Part shown: positions 1 through 7,245 of the stretch, in pieces
Position numbering within the stretch: position 1 is the stretch's first letter
Layout of the letters: each line of letters opens with the position of its first letter
Assembly: GCA_944351415.1 (NCBI GenBank)
Contig: CALVPQ010000010.1
Location: forward strand, 1 to 50,252
Length of the DNA stretch: 50,252 nucleotides
Reading direction: 5' to 3'
From: an uncultured Clostridia bacterium
Lineage (GTDB): Bacteria > Bacillota > Clostridia > Christensenellales > UBA1242
Notes under the pieces: generated by a model
The model's database searches: none
Told to the model about the DNA's origin: nothing
Seen by the model: the letters and a program-made list of their open reading frames with translations, nothing else
Made by a program: the position numbers and the translations under genes

Positions 1-5
1 TAAAA

Positions 6-1193
6 ATGGCAGAAGCTTATGTTAGATCTAAGCCACACGTAAACGTTGGTACAATCGGTCACGTTGACCATGGTAAGACAACTCTTACAGCCGCAATCAC
101 TATGATTTATGGCACTCAAAAAATGAGATATGATGAAATTGATAAGGCTCCAGAAGAAAGAGCCCGTGGTATCACAATTAATACCGCACACGTAGAATAT
201 GAAACAGCAAAAAGACACTACGCACACGTAGACTGTCCGGGACACGCTGACTACGTTAAAAACATGATTACAGGTGCTGCTCAGATGGACGGAGCTATCC
301 TTGTTGTTGCTGCAACAGATGGTCCTATGCCACAAACAAGAGAGCACATTCTTCTTGCAAGACAAGTAGGTGTTCCTTACATCGTTGTTTTCATGAACAA
401 AACTGACCAGGTTGATGACCCTGAACTTCTTGAACTTGTTGAAATGGAAATCAGAGACCTTCTTACAGAATATGGTTTCCCTGGCGATAAGACACCTATT
501 ATCAAAGGTTCAGCTCTTAAAGCTCTTGAAGCTGCTCAAGCTGGCGACGTAAACAACCCAGCATGTGACTGCATCAGAGAACTTATGGACACTCTTGACA
601 ACTATATTCCTGAACCTGTCAGAGAAACTGACAAACCATTCTTAATGCCTGTAGAAGACGTATTCACAATCACTGGTCGTGGAACTGTTGCTACTGGTAG
701 AGTAGAACGTGGTTCAGTTAAAATTGGAGACACTGTTGAAATCGTTGGTCTTGGTGCTTCAAGACAAACTGTTGTAACAGGTGTTGAAATGTTCCACAAA
801 GCTCTTGATGCTGCTATCGCAGGTGATAATGCTGGTCTTCTTCTTCGTGGTATCACAAGAGACCAAGTTGAAAAAGGTCAAGTTCTTTGCAAACCAGGTT
901 CAATTCACCCACACACTAAGTTCACAGCTCAAGTATACGTTCTTAAGAAAGAAGAGGGTGGACGTCACACTCCATTCTTCAATGGATACAGACCTCAATT
1001 CTTCTTCAGAACAACAGACGTTACTGGTGTTATCGAACTTGAAAAAGGTGTAGAAATGGTTATGCCTGGCGACCACGTTAATATGACAATCACTCTTATT
1101 AACCCAGTTGCTATCGAACAAGGACTTCGTTTCGCTATCCGTGAAGGTGGCAGAACAGTAGGTTCAGGTGTTGTTTCTTCAATTATTGAATAA
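6..1193 (+). CDS. tuf: Elongation factor Tu
   Basis: EF-Tu is the GTPase that carries aminoacyl-tRNA to the ribosomal A site. The 395-residue protein has the usual family length. It shows the P-loop GHVDHGKTT (about residues 18-26), the G3 motif DCPGHADYV and the G4 motif NKTD, followed by the two beta-barrel domains. The coding sequence has more C-ending codons (for example AAC, GAC, ATC) than its neighbours, as expected for a highly expressed gene. The ATG lies only five bases into the window, so its ribosome site and upstream operon (often fusA) are outside view. A strong terminator follows, so it ends its transcription unit. Identification is secure. Confidence 0.98.
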   Translation: MAEAYVRSKPHVNVGTIGHVDHGKTTLTAAITMIYGTQKMRYDEIDKAPEERARGITINTAHVEYETAKRHYAHVDCPGHADYVKNMITGAAQMDGAILVVAATDGPMPQTREHILLARQVGVPYIVVFMNKTDQVDDPELLELVEMEIRDLLTEYGFPGDKTPIIKGSALKALEAAQAGDVNNPACDCIRELMDTLDNYIPEPVRETDKPFLMPVEDVFTITGRGTVATGRVERGSVKIGDTVEIVGLGASRQTVVTGVEMFHKALDAAIAGDNAGLLLRGITRDQVEKGQVLCKPGSIHPHTKFTAQVYVLKKEEGGRHTPFFNGYRPQFFFRTTDVTGVIELEKGVEMVMPGDHVNMTITLINPVAIEQGLRFAIREGGRTVGSGVVSSIIE

Positions 1194-1249
1194 TTTAGAG
1201 ATAATATCTAAAAACAGCGGATAACCGCAAAAGTATTATTAAGCAAATC

Positions 1250-1303
1250 AAAGCATGTATTATAGGCGAAAGTGCACATCGCAACGATACATGCTTTTTT
1301 TGT
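1250..1303 (+). terminator. Rho-independent terminator after tuf
   Basis: The arms AAGCATGTAT (1251-1260) and ATACATGCTT (1287-1296) are perfectly complementary and are followed by a T run. The loop contains a smaller GCGA/TCGC pairing. A small GCGG/CCGC hairpin also lies at 1217-1228. Confidence 0.85.
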
Positions 1304-1369
1304 TATAATGATTTATTATTTATAAAATTATGTTTATATAATCAAATATAATTATTTATATCTTATTTC

Positions 1370-1397
1370 TTGACTTTATGTTTATAATATGTATAAT
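1370..1397 (+). promoter_or_regulatory. Sigma-A type promoter for membrane protein gene
   Basis: TTGACT (1370-1375) and TATAAT (1392-1397) are separated by 16 bases. The promoter overlaps the upstream in-frame ATG at 1378. Translation must therefore begin downstream, at 1420. Confidence 0.75.
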
Positions 1398-1419
1398 TAA
1401 AGCTAGGGAGTATTTAAAG

Positions 1420-2514
1420 ATGAGCGAAAAAACTAAGAAGATAATTTATTCTTCAATAGCACTTGGAATGATTGTAGTTTTATATGCTTTATTTGCAATA
1501 AAAACCTATGGGGGACTATCATTTTATGAAATTTTAAGTTTAGGTGTTGTTCCTTTTGAACCGGCAGAAGGTGCTTCTGGTATAGTATTTATGTTCACTT
1601 TAATGGAACTATTGTTAATGATTTTTATGCCACTTGTTGTTGTTTCTAATGTTTTATCGCTACTTTGTGACGTGGAAGTAATAAAATCTACAAATGCAAA
1701 GAAAATTATTAAACTTATAAATTTAATTTTTGTAATTCTTTTCTTTATTTTAGCTTTCACATATTTTGTATTTAATATTTTAATTTCAGTTATGGACGGC
1801 GGCGATTCAAACTATTTTGGAATGGTATTGCAACTTCTTGTTTCACTTGTAGTTTTGATATTTGCAATTCTTGCGTCAAAGAAGAATTCTCAATTTATAT
1901 CTTTCAAAGCAAAAAGACTTATTTATGATAGTTTTGCAATTGCAATCAGTGTTATCCTAATGATTTTTATGTCTGTTGCTTACGTTGATGGTGCCTGTAT
2001 CTACGATTACCTTGTTCTAGTAGGTCAACCTCTTGACCCTACTGAACCGGCAGTATTCATTATAACACTTATAGGTATACTATCACTTGTCCAAACAATT
2101 ATGCTACCATTGACTATTTTGTCTGCTATCGTTATGTTATTATGTGATGCTGGTGTTATAAAGTCAGCAAAAATCACTCGAGCATTTAAAGTGACTACAA
2201 CAGTTTTTGCTTCAATATACTTTGTTGTATCATTCTTATGCTATAATTTGCTACTTTCTCTTTCAATGAATGAAAGAGAAGGCTTTGGTAACTTTGCATT
2301 ATATTATTCTAGTATATTGCTAAATATAGCACTTGTAACGTTTATTGCAAGAACAAAGAAAATTGATGTTTTAATTAAGAATGGTGTTATCAAAGAAGAT
2401 GATTGTGTAGTAAACAAGGAAACACAAATTATAACTAATAAAGAAGAGAAAGTAGAAGCTATTCAGGAGAAAAGCACTGAGAGCGAAGCTAAGATTGAAA
2501 CAGAGGAAAATTAA
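1420..2514 (+). CDS. Polytopic membrane protein with internal duplication, function unknown
   Basis: I do not recognise a named family. The 364-residue protein has about eight hydrophobic segments and a charged, Glu/Lys-rich C-terminal tail (about the last 45 residues), so it is an integral membrane protein with a probable cytoplasmic tail. Its two halves resemble each other: each has a YE/YD-x-L loop, an acidic proline segment (PFEPAEG versus PLDPTEP) and a conserved patch (LLCDVEVIKS versus LLCDAGVIKS). I chose the ATG at 1420 because AGGGAG lies 9 bases before it and a promoter covers the earlier ATG. It is transcribed alone, between a promoter and a perfect hairpin terminator. Confidence 0.75.
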   Translation: MSEKTKKIIYSSIALGMIVVLYALFAIKTYGGLSFYEILSLGVVPFEPAEGASGIVFMFTLMELLLMIFMPLVVVSNVLSLLCDVEVIKSTNAKKIIKLINLIFVILFFILAFTYFVFNILISVMDGGDSNYFGMVLQLLVSLVVLIFAILASKKNSQFISFKAKRLIYDSFAIAISVILMIFMSVAYVDGACIYDYLVLVGQPLDPTEPAVFIITLIGILSLVQTIMLPLTILSAIVMLLCDAGVIKSAKITRAFKVTTTVFASIYFVVSFLCYNLLLSLSMNEREGFGNFALYYSSILLNIALVTFIARTKKIDVLIKNGVIKEDDCVVNKETQIITNKEEKVEAIQEKSTESEAKIETEEN

Positions 2515-2518
2515 AAAT

Positions 2519-2546
2519 TTAGACCTACAAATGTAGGTCTTTTTAA
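2519..2546 (+). terminator. Rho-independent terminator
   Basis: A 9-bp stem (AGACCTACA / TGTAGGTCT, 2521-2540) with a 2-base loop is followed by a T run, just after the membrane protein stop codon. Confidence 0.85.
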
Positions 2547-2565
2547 ATTTAATCTTATTTTTAAT

Positions 2566-2593
2566 TTGACTTTTTTGCTAAATAGGGTATAAT
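2566..2593 (+). promoter_or_regulatory. Sigma-A type promoter for WG-repeat-like gene
   Basis: TTGACT (2566-2571), a 16-base spacer and TATAAT (2588-2593), followed by AGGAG at 2603-2607 ahead of the ATG at 2614. Confidence 0.75.
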
Positions 2594-2613
2594 ATCTTTA
2601 TTAGGAGATTACT

Positions 2614-3156
2614 ATGGAAAAATATCCAGAACTTAAGGGAACGGAAGGTCAATATTATTTTGTGGGTCAAGACGGCATCGAAAGTGAAATCTTTTTCTTT
2701 GCTGATAAGTATATTAATGGCTATGCTCTTGTTAAGAAGACTGAAGAAAGTGGTTATTGCTTTAGAAATATTAATGGAGAATTATCTGAAGAATATTTTG
2801 AAGCTCAACCTTACTATTGTGGAACAGCTCTAGTAAGAAAAAATGCAAAATCAGCCTATAATTTTTTAGATATTTATGGAAATGTAAGCGATGATTTCTA
2901 TTCAGCGTCGCCATATAGTGAAGGCTATTCAACTGTTAAAAGAGAAAAAAACGGAAAGGAACTTTATAGAGATGTTTTTGGCAGGGTAACGGAAGAAAAA
3001 ACCGAAGTAGGTGACTATGCTTATCAATATATGAGTGGAAAAATTAAAAAATATCAAATTCCAAGAAATTTGTTTTTTGACGAAGCATTTAGGCTTAATA
3101 TTTTAGCAGAAGAAGTTCGCCGTAGCAAGGAAGAAAGAGCAGATAATACTCTATAA
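2614..3156 (+). CDS. WG-repeat-like protein
   Basis: This 180-residue soluble protein contains three to four degenerate repeats of roughly 30-35 residues. Each has the pattern G-Y/T-A/S-x-V-K/R, an aromatic strand and a D/N-x-x-G turn (for example GYALVKK, GTALVRK, GYSTVKR). That pattern resembles WG beta-repeat proteins, whose molecular role is poorly defined. There is no signal peptide or membrane segment, so it is likely cytoplasmic. The C-terminal 40 residues are helical and charged. AGGAG sits 6 bases before the ATG. It has its own promoter, and sepF follows with another promoter-like region. The family call is by pattern only. Confidence 0.6.
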   Translation: MEKYPELKGTEGQYYFVGQDGIESEIFFFADKYINGYALVKKTEESGYCFRNINGELSEEYFEAQPYYCGTALVRKNAKSAYNFLDIYGNVSDDFYSASPYSEGYSTVKREKNGKELYRDVFGRVTEEKTEVGDYAYQYMSGKIKKYQIPRNLFFDEAFRLNILAEEVRRSKEERADNTL

Positions 3157-3210
3157 TACAAAATAATTAAATTATTTTTATATAATTAAATATTATTTTC
3201 TTTTAAAATT

Positions 3211-3249
3211 ATTCCTTTTTATGTTATACTTATAAATATAAAAAGGAAT
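3211..3249 (+). promoter_or_regulatory. 12-bp inverted repeat around the sepF promoter and ribosome site
   Basis: ATTCCTTTTTAT (3211-3222) and ATAAAAAGGAAT (3238-3249) are perfect inverted repeats. They flank a possible -10 (TATACT, 3225-3230), and the right arm contains the AAAAGGAA ribosome site of sepF. It could be an operator over the -10 or, if transcribed from further upstream, a hairpin hiding the ribosome site. Confidence 0.5.
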
Positions 3250-3257
3250 TTTTTATT

Positions 3258-3620
3258 ATGAGTTTTTTCGGTGGTATTTTTAAAGCACTTGGCTTTGAAA
3301 GTGAAAGTAAAACAAAAAAAGCCAAACCTAAAACAAAGGCATCTTACAAATTAAATTCAAAGAAGGGTAATAGGGTAGATGATATTGATGGTGTTCCTGT
3401 CTATTATCCTGAAAGTTTTGAGCAAACTCGTGACTTTGTTGAATTTGTAAAACAAAACAAGGCAATTATAATTTCAACAGAAAATTGTGAGAGTGAACTT
3501 GCACTTCGTATATTAGACTATCTTAAAGGTTTCTGCCAAGGTGCTAATGCAAAATTTATAACACTAAATGCAAATAAATTATATTTAATTCTGCCGGAGG
3601 GAATGGAAATTGAAGAATAA
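3258..3620 (+). CDS. sepF: Cell division protein SepF
   Basis: SepF binds the membrane through an N-terminal amphipathic helix and polymerises on FtsZ during septum formation. The protein is 120 residues, at the short end for the family. It has an amphipathic N-terminus (SFFGGIFKALGF), a basic Lys-rich linker (residues 18-35) and the compact C-terminal domain containing VPVYYPESFEQ and the ALRILDYLKGFCQGANA helix. The ribosome site AAGGAA lies 9 bases upstream, inside an inverted repeat. lspA starts before the sepF stop, so the two are translationally coupled in a sepF-lspA-rluD operon. Confidence 0.9.
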   Translation: MSFFGGIFKALGFESESKTKKAKPKTKASYKLNSKKGNRVDDIDGVPVYYPESFEQTRDFVEFVKQNKAIIISTENCESELALRILDYLKGFCQGANAKFITLNANKLYLILPEGMEIEE

Positions 3621-4329
3621 AAGATTTATCTTGTCTATTTCTCTTGCCTGTGGAATTTTTGCATTTATTCTTATATTTGACCTTTTAAGCAAGCATTTTA
3701 TCATACAAAAACTTGTGCTTCCGGGGCAAAGTATTGATGTTATACCTGGCTTTTTTAATTTTGTTTACGTCCAAAACACAGGGGCGGCATGGGGTGTGCT
3801 TGCAGGTAGACCGGTATTTCTTATAATATTTTCAATTATTATACTTGCGATTTATCTATACTTCTATGCTATAAGACTTAAAAAGCTAAGAAATAAAACA
3901 TCAATAATTTTATCTATCAGTGTTGGACTTATAGCTGGTGGTTGTATAGGTAATTTAGTTGACCGTATATTTTTAGGGTATGTTCGTGATTTTATCAATT
4001 TACAATTCATGGATTTTCCAGTTTTTAATATTGCAGATATAGCCATAACAATAGGCGTGATAATTATGTTTGTATATTTCATCTTTGTCTATCCTAAAGA
4101 GGATAAAAAAGATGATGCAACATTAAAGCAGATAGAAAGTCTAAAAGATATGAGCGAGATTGAAAAATTAAATAAAGAAATAGCAGAAATTGATACTTAT
4201 GATAAACCAAAAGATAATAATGATAATTCAACAAAAAATGCAGAAAGTTTACAAGAAAAAAAGGTGAAAACAGATAAAAAAGCTCAACCAACAGATAATT
4301 TAAAATCAGGTGATAAAGATGAAGGGTAG
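3610..4329 (+). CDS. lspA: Lipoprotein signal peptidase (signal peptidase II) with long charged tail
   Basis: LspA is the membrane aspartyl peptidase that removes signal peptides from prolipoproteins. The four-helix core carries the family motifs VQNTGAAWG, GGCIGNLVDRI, VRDFINL and FNIADI; the Asp of the DR and NIAD motifs are the catalytic pair. The start is a TTG at 3610, with GGAGG about 9 bases upstream, overlapping the end of sepF. At 239 residues it is about 75 longer than usual. The extra part is a Lys/Asp/Glu-rich hydrophilic tail after the last helix and is probably cytoplasmic. The next gene starts inside its 3' end. Confidence 0.93.
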   Translation: MKNKRFILSISLACGIFAFILIFDLLSKHFIIQKLVLPGQSIDVIPGFFNFVYVQNTGAAWGVLAGRPVFLIIFSIIILAIYLYFYAIRLKKLRNKTSIILSISVGLIAGGCIGNLVDRIFLGYVRDFINLQFMDFPVFNIADIAITIGVIIMFVYFIFVYPKEDKKDDATLKQIESLKDMSEIEKLNKEIAEIDTYDKPKDNNDNSTKNAESLQEKKVKTDKKAQPTDNLKSGDKDEG

Positions 4330-5221
4330 TTTTATAGTAGGAGAAGAAGAAAAATTAAAACGTCTTGATGTTGTTTTTAATGAGCATTTTAAAAAATACA
4401 CCCGTTCTCATATTAAAACATTGATAGAAAGTGGAGAAATCCTTGTAAATGATAGACAGGTTAAAGCTGGCGAAAGGTTAAAAACAAATGATATTGTTTC
4501 CTACGATTTTCAGGAGGCAAAACCACTAGCTGTAAAGCCTGAAGATATTGATTTTGAAATAGTATACCAAGATAGTGATTTGCTTGTTGTAAATAAACCA
4601 CAAGGACTTGTTGTTCACCCATGCCTGTCAACAAAAGATGGAACACTTGTTAATGGATTGTTATATCGCATAAAGGATTTAAGTGGAATTAATGGTGTTT
4701 TAAGACCGGGCATAGTCCATCGACTTGATAAAAACACTTCAGGACTTATGGTGGTAGCAAAGAATGATATGGCTCATGTTAGCTTGGCAAAACAAATAAA
4801 GGATAAAACTTGTCATCGCTGTTATATTGCCTTGTGCGAGGGGATATTTAAAGAGCAGTCTGGAAGAATAGAAACCATGATAGAGCGAAGTCGAACAGAC
4901 CGAAAAAAAATGGCGGTTTCAACTCATGGCAAAGTTGCAATAACAAATTATAGGGTTTTAAAGGAGTATACAATTTCTAAAAAGTCACTTGTAGAATTTT
5001 CTCTTGAAACAGGAAGAACCCATCAAATTAGAGTGCATTGCAAGATGATAAATCATTCAATAATTGGCGATGATGTATATGGGCATGCCGAAAAGAAACT
5101 TAAAGGGCAACTGCTTCATTCATACAAGCTTAGTTTCATTCACCCACGCACAAATAAAGAAATGCTATTTGAAATTCCATTACCAGATTATTTTAGTGAA
5201 TATTTAAGTCATCTAAGATAA
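4319..5221 (+). CDS. RluD-family 23S rRNA pseudouridine synthase
   Basis: This RluA/RluD-family enzyme isomerises uridines in rRNA. It has an N-terminal S4 RNA-binding domain (about residues 10-65) and a catalytic domain with GIVHRLDKNTSGLM, in which the Asp of HRLD is the nucleophile. The ETGRTHQIRVH segment is also typical. I prefer the ATG at 4319, preceded by AGGTG; an in-frame GTG at 4310 is the alternative. It overlaps the end of lspA by 11 bases, a common arrangement in Firmicutes. The exact target uridines cannot be read from the sequence. Confidence 0.92.
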   Translation: MKGSFIVGEEEKLKRLDVVFNEHFKKYTRSHIKTLIESGEILVNDRQVKAGERLKTNDIVSYDFQEAKPLAVKPEDIDFEIVYQDSDLLVVNKPQGLVVHPCLSTKDGTLVNGLLYRIKDLSGINGVLRPGIVHRLDKNTSGLMVVAKNDMAHVSLAKQIKDKTCHRCYIALCEGIFKEQSGRIETMIERSRTDRKKMAVSTHGKVAITNYRVLKEYTISKKSLVEFSLETGRTHQIRVHCKMINHSIIGDDVYGHAEKKLKGQLLHSYKLSFIHPRTNKEMLFEIPLPDYFSEYLSHLR

Positions 5222-5340
5222 TTTTAAAATAATTGTTATTTAAAAAAATATAAATTGTATAAAAATTAAACAAATTTTTATATTTTTTATTAAAATTTTC
5301 TCTATTTTTATCTTTTTTTAATATTAAAATTAAAAAATAA

Positions 5341-5372
5341 AAAAGTCTATCAAAAAAAACGATAGACTTTTT
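5341..5372. terminator. Bidirectional hairpin terminator
   Basis: AAAAGTCTATC (5341-5351) pairs with GATAGACTTTT (5361-5371). A run and T run flank it, so it can serve the rluD operon (plus) and the PH-domain gene (minus). The preceding 5222-5340 stretch is very AT-rich with no ORF. Confidence 0.8.
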
Positions 5373-5393
5373 ATAATTGGATATTTATAAATA

Positions 5394-5777
5394 TTATGCA
5401 TCTGGAACTTGGAATTCTGTGATGCCAACATGTTTTTTCTTTCTTTCAATTTCGATAAGATTTGAAATAAGGTCACGCACTTTGTATGGATTTTTAATAT
5501 GACGCATGTGGAAAATAGGGGCATGAGCATCATTACTTGCTATTTCTATTGTTCCTGTTCTAAATATTTTATCTGCAAATGAAACAAAAAGTGTCACATC
5601 ATAGCATCTATAAACATTTATATCGTCAATTATAGCACTAAGAAAACCCTTATGTCTAAAGAATTTAACCCATTCGCCATCTTTTTTAACTATATAATAT
5701 CTATAAAATGATATTGGTAGTCCAAAATGACGTTTTCTATCATGCCATATCACTTCGCAACTTTTATCAAATTTCAT
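5394..5777 (-). CDS. PH-domain (bPH-like) protein, paralog A
   Basis: This 127-residue protein resembles the bacterial PH-like family whose members begin with a WxDRKRxFGLPISFTRY segment. Here it is WHDRKRHFGLPISF at residues 11-24, followed by alternating strands, YRCYDVTLF, the GTIEIASND strand and a final helix. It has no membrane segment. These domains usually act as small interaction modules; no partner is evident. AAAGGAGG lies 5 bases before the ATG. It is about 75 percent similar by eye to the next minus-strand gene, pointing to tandem duplication. It ends with a short extra tail (QVPDA) absent from its twin. Confidence 0.7.
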   Translation of the reverse strand: MKFDKSCEVIWHDRKRHFGLPISFYRYYIVKKDGEWVKFFRHKGFLSAIIDDINVYRCYDVTLFVSFADKIFRTGTIEIASNDAHAPIFHMRHIKNPYKVRDLISNLIEIERKKKHVGITEFQVPDA

Positions 5778-5797
5778 GGTAGCCTCCTTTGTAGGTG

Positions 5798-5828
5798 TTT
5801 AAATCAGCAGGGGAGTCATGCCTGATTT
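5798..5828 (-). terminator. Hairpin between the two PH-domain genes
   Basis: AAATCAG and CTGATTT arms (about 5801-5828) form a weak hairpin downstream of paralog B on the minus strand. It could partially terminate that gene or separate the two cistrons. Confidence 0.4.
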
Positions 5829-5850
5829 AAAATAAATATATAATTTAATT

Positions 5851-6222
5851 TTATTGAAATTCTGTGATTCCAATATGTCTTTTCTTTCTTTCAATTTCAA
5901 TTAAACTTGAAAGAAGGTCTCTTACTTTGTATGGATTTGCTATATGACGCAGATGAAAGTTTGGAGAACTTTCATCGTTTGCAGCAATTTCAAGTGTTCC
6001 TGTTTTAAAAATCTTATCAGTTAATGATTGAAATAAAGTTACATCATAGCATCTGTATATATTAACTTCGTCAATAATAGAATTAAAGAACCCTTTGTGT
6101 CTGAAACTTTTAACCCATTCGCCCTCTTTTTTCACTATATAATAACGAGTAAATGATATTGGCAATCCAAAATGACGTTTTCTATCATGCCATATAATTT
6201 CACAATCTTTATCAAATTTCAT
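5851..6222 (-). CDS. PH-domain (bPH-like) protein, paralog B
   Basis: This 123-residue paralog of the neighbouring gene has the same opening (WHDRKRHFGLPISFTRYY), the YRCYDVTLF strand, GTLEIAAND and the closing EIERKKRHIGITEFQ helix. GGAGG lies 4-5 bases before the ATG. Both copies are intact and similar in length, so they are probably both functional. Divergence is spread over the whole length, which suggests an older duplication. Function beyond the PH-like fold is unknown. Confidence 0.7.
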   Translation of the reverse strand: MKFDKDCEIIWHDRKRHFGLPISFTRYYIVKKEGEWVKSFRHKGFFNSIIDEVNIYRCYDVTLFQSLTDKIFKTGTLEIAANDESSPNFHLRHIANPYKVRDLLSSLIEIERKKRHIGITEFQ

Positions 6223-6353
6223 ATTTCCTCCGAATAAATCATCTAATATTATTGTAAATTAAAAACACCAAAAAGTAAAGAGTTTTTTTAAAATTAGTTT
6301 TTAATTTTTATAATAATAATTTATTGTTCTCTATTTTTAAATTCCTAAAAGCA

Positions 6354-6460
6354 AAAAACTTGGATATTTAGAAAAGTTTTGCCGGAAGCAAAACTTTTTA
6401 AAAAACTTATGTTTTTTGTGGCTTGCCTATAAGACAAGCCACCTAAATATCCAAGTTTTT
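6354..6460. repeat. Cloverleaf (four-way-junction) intergenic element 1
   Basis: A perfect 18-bp outer stem (6354-6371 with 6443-6460) encloses three consecutive hairpins. Hairpin 1 is 6372-6382/6388-6398 (11 bp, 5-base loop CGGAA). Hairpin 2 is 6400-6406/6411-6417 (7 bp, 4-base loop). Hairpin 3 is 6418-6425/6435-6442 (8 bp, 9-base loop). Only one base is unpaired at the junction. The element lies between a terminator and the PH-domain genes. A second element with the same plan but different sequence sits at 16277-16395. It could be a cruciform DNA element or a structured RNA; its identity is unknown. Confidence 0.75.
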
Positions 6461-6529
6461 TACTTTTTTAAGAAGTTTATTAAAATCAAATCTCTAAATA
6501 ATATGCTTAGCTATAAAAAATAGCACAAA

Positions 6530-6557
6530 AAAATCAGAGAAAAATCTCTGATTTTAT
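6530..6557 (-). terminator. Terminator of the Cys-rich mini-protein gene
   Basis: AAAATCAGAGA (6530-6540) and TCTCTGATTTT (6545-6555) form an 11-bp stem with a 4-base loop. On the minus strand it is followed by T residues. Confidence 0.8.
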
Positions 6558-6609
6558 GTAATATGGTGTTTTAAGGAATATAACGTGATTAAATATCTAT
6601 ACTTTCAGC

Positions 6610-6804
6610 TTATTTGCAAGAGCCATTTCCACAACAGCCACAAAGGAGTAGAAGTATAACAAGAGTGCATAAATCCATTCCGCAGCCATTACCATTTCCG
6701 CAAAGGCTTTGAAGAAGTATAATCCAAATTAAGATTGAACAGCAGTCACAGCCACAGTTGCTGTTGAAACCCCCACCACAAGATGAGTTATTAAAAAAGT
6801 TCAT
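6610..6804 (-). CDS. Cys/Gly-rich hydrophobic mini-protein
   Basis: This 64-residue protein of unknown family carries 12 cysteines, many in CxC or CC pairs (GCDCC, CGCC). They are separated by two short strongly hydrophobic stretches (SILIWIILLQSL and LVILLLL). It has an excellent ribosome site (AGGAGG, 6 bases before the ATG) and its own terminator, so it is a real gene despite its size. The composition suggests a membrane-associated metal- or disulfide-rich peptide, or possibly a spore-coat-like small protein. No leader-cleavage motif or maturation enzyme is visible nearby, so a bacteriocin is not supported. Confidence 0.6.
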   Translation of the reverse strand: MNFFNNSSCGGGFNSNCGCDCCSILIWIILLQSLCGNGNGCGMDLCTLVILLLLCGCCGNGSCK

Positions 6805-7176
6805 TTGTTCCTCCTAAAAATTCTTATGTATTTTGAAAGATTTTCCTTTCACATTATCATACTACTAAAAAGCAGAAAAAAATGTGCATAAAATGTTTAA
6901 TTTTTCTATTTTTCTTCGACAAAACAAGTGTTTTTTAGACAGCATAAACTCGACCTCTTATCACACAATAACAATATAAAAAATAGGAGTGCTTATGAAA
7001 AGATATTTTTAATATTTGTAAATGCTTTTATGTTCATATAAGCATAAGATAATATGTTAATATAGAGAAGTTCACCAAATAAACTATTATTTTTGTTATT
7101 CAATTCCTATAGGCCGTTTTTAAGAGTTTTTTTTAAGTAACAAATATAAAAAATTTATTCTAATTGCCTATTTTTG
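6805..7176. other. Long non-coding stretch upstream of the surface protein gene
   Basis: This AT-rich stretch contains the 5' region of the Cys-rich gene. It also has a ribosome-site-like AGGAG followed by an ATG and a five-codon ORF (MKRYF, 6997-7014), which may be chance. I see no RNA gene or long hairpin. Confidence 0.4.
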
Positions 7177-7205
7177 TTGACTTAATATAAAAAATAGTTT
7201 AAAAT
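7177..7205 (+). promoter_or_regulatory. Promoter of surface protein gene
   Basis: TTGACT (7177-7182), a 17-base spacer and TAAAAT (7200-7205), about 40 bases before the start codon. Confidence 0.7.
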
Positions 7206-7245
7206 AGGGTGTTACTAAATTTATAAAATAATATGAGAGGTTACT

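Noticed and set aside
1217..1228. A small GCGG/CCGC hairpin after tuf considered as a riboswitch part
   Set aside because: Only four pairs and no conserved core; the larger hairpin that follows explains the region as a terminator.
6610..6804. The Cys-rich mini-protein considered as a lanthipeptide or bacteriocin precursor
   Set aside because: No modification, protease or transport genes nearby and no leader motif.
6997..7014. A ribosome site followed by ATG and the five-codon ORF MKRYF
   Set aside because: Too short to support; there is no sign of a leader-peptide regulation hairpin or a conserved partner.
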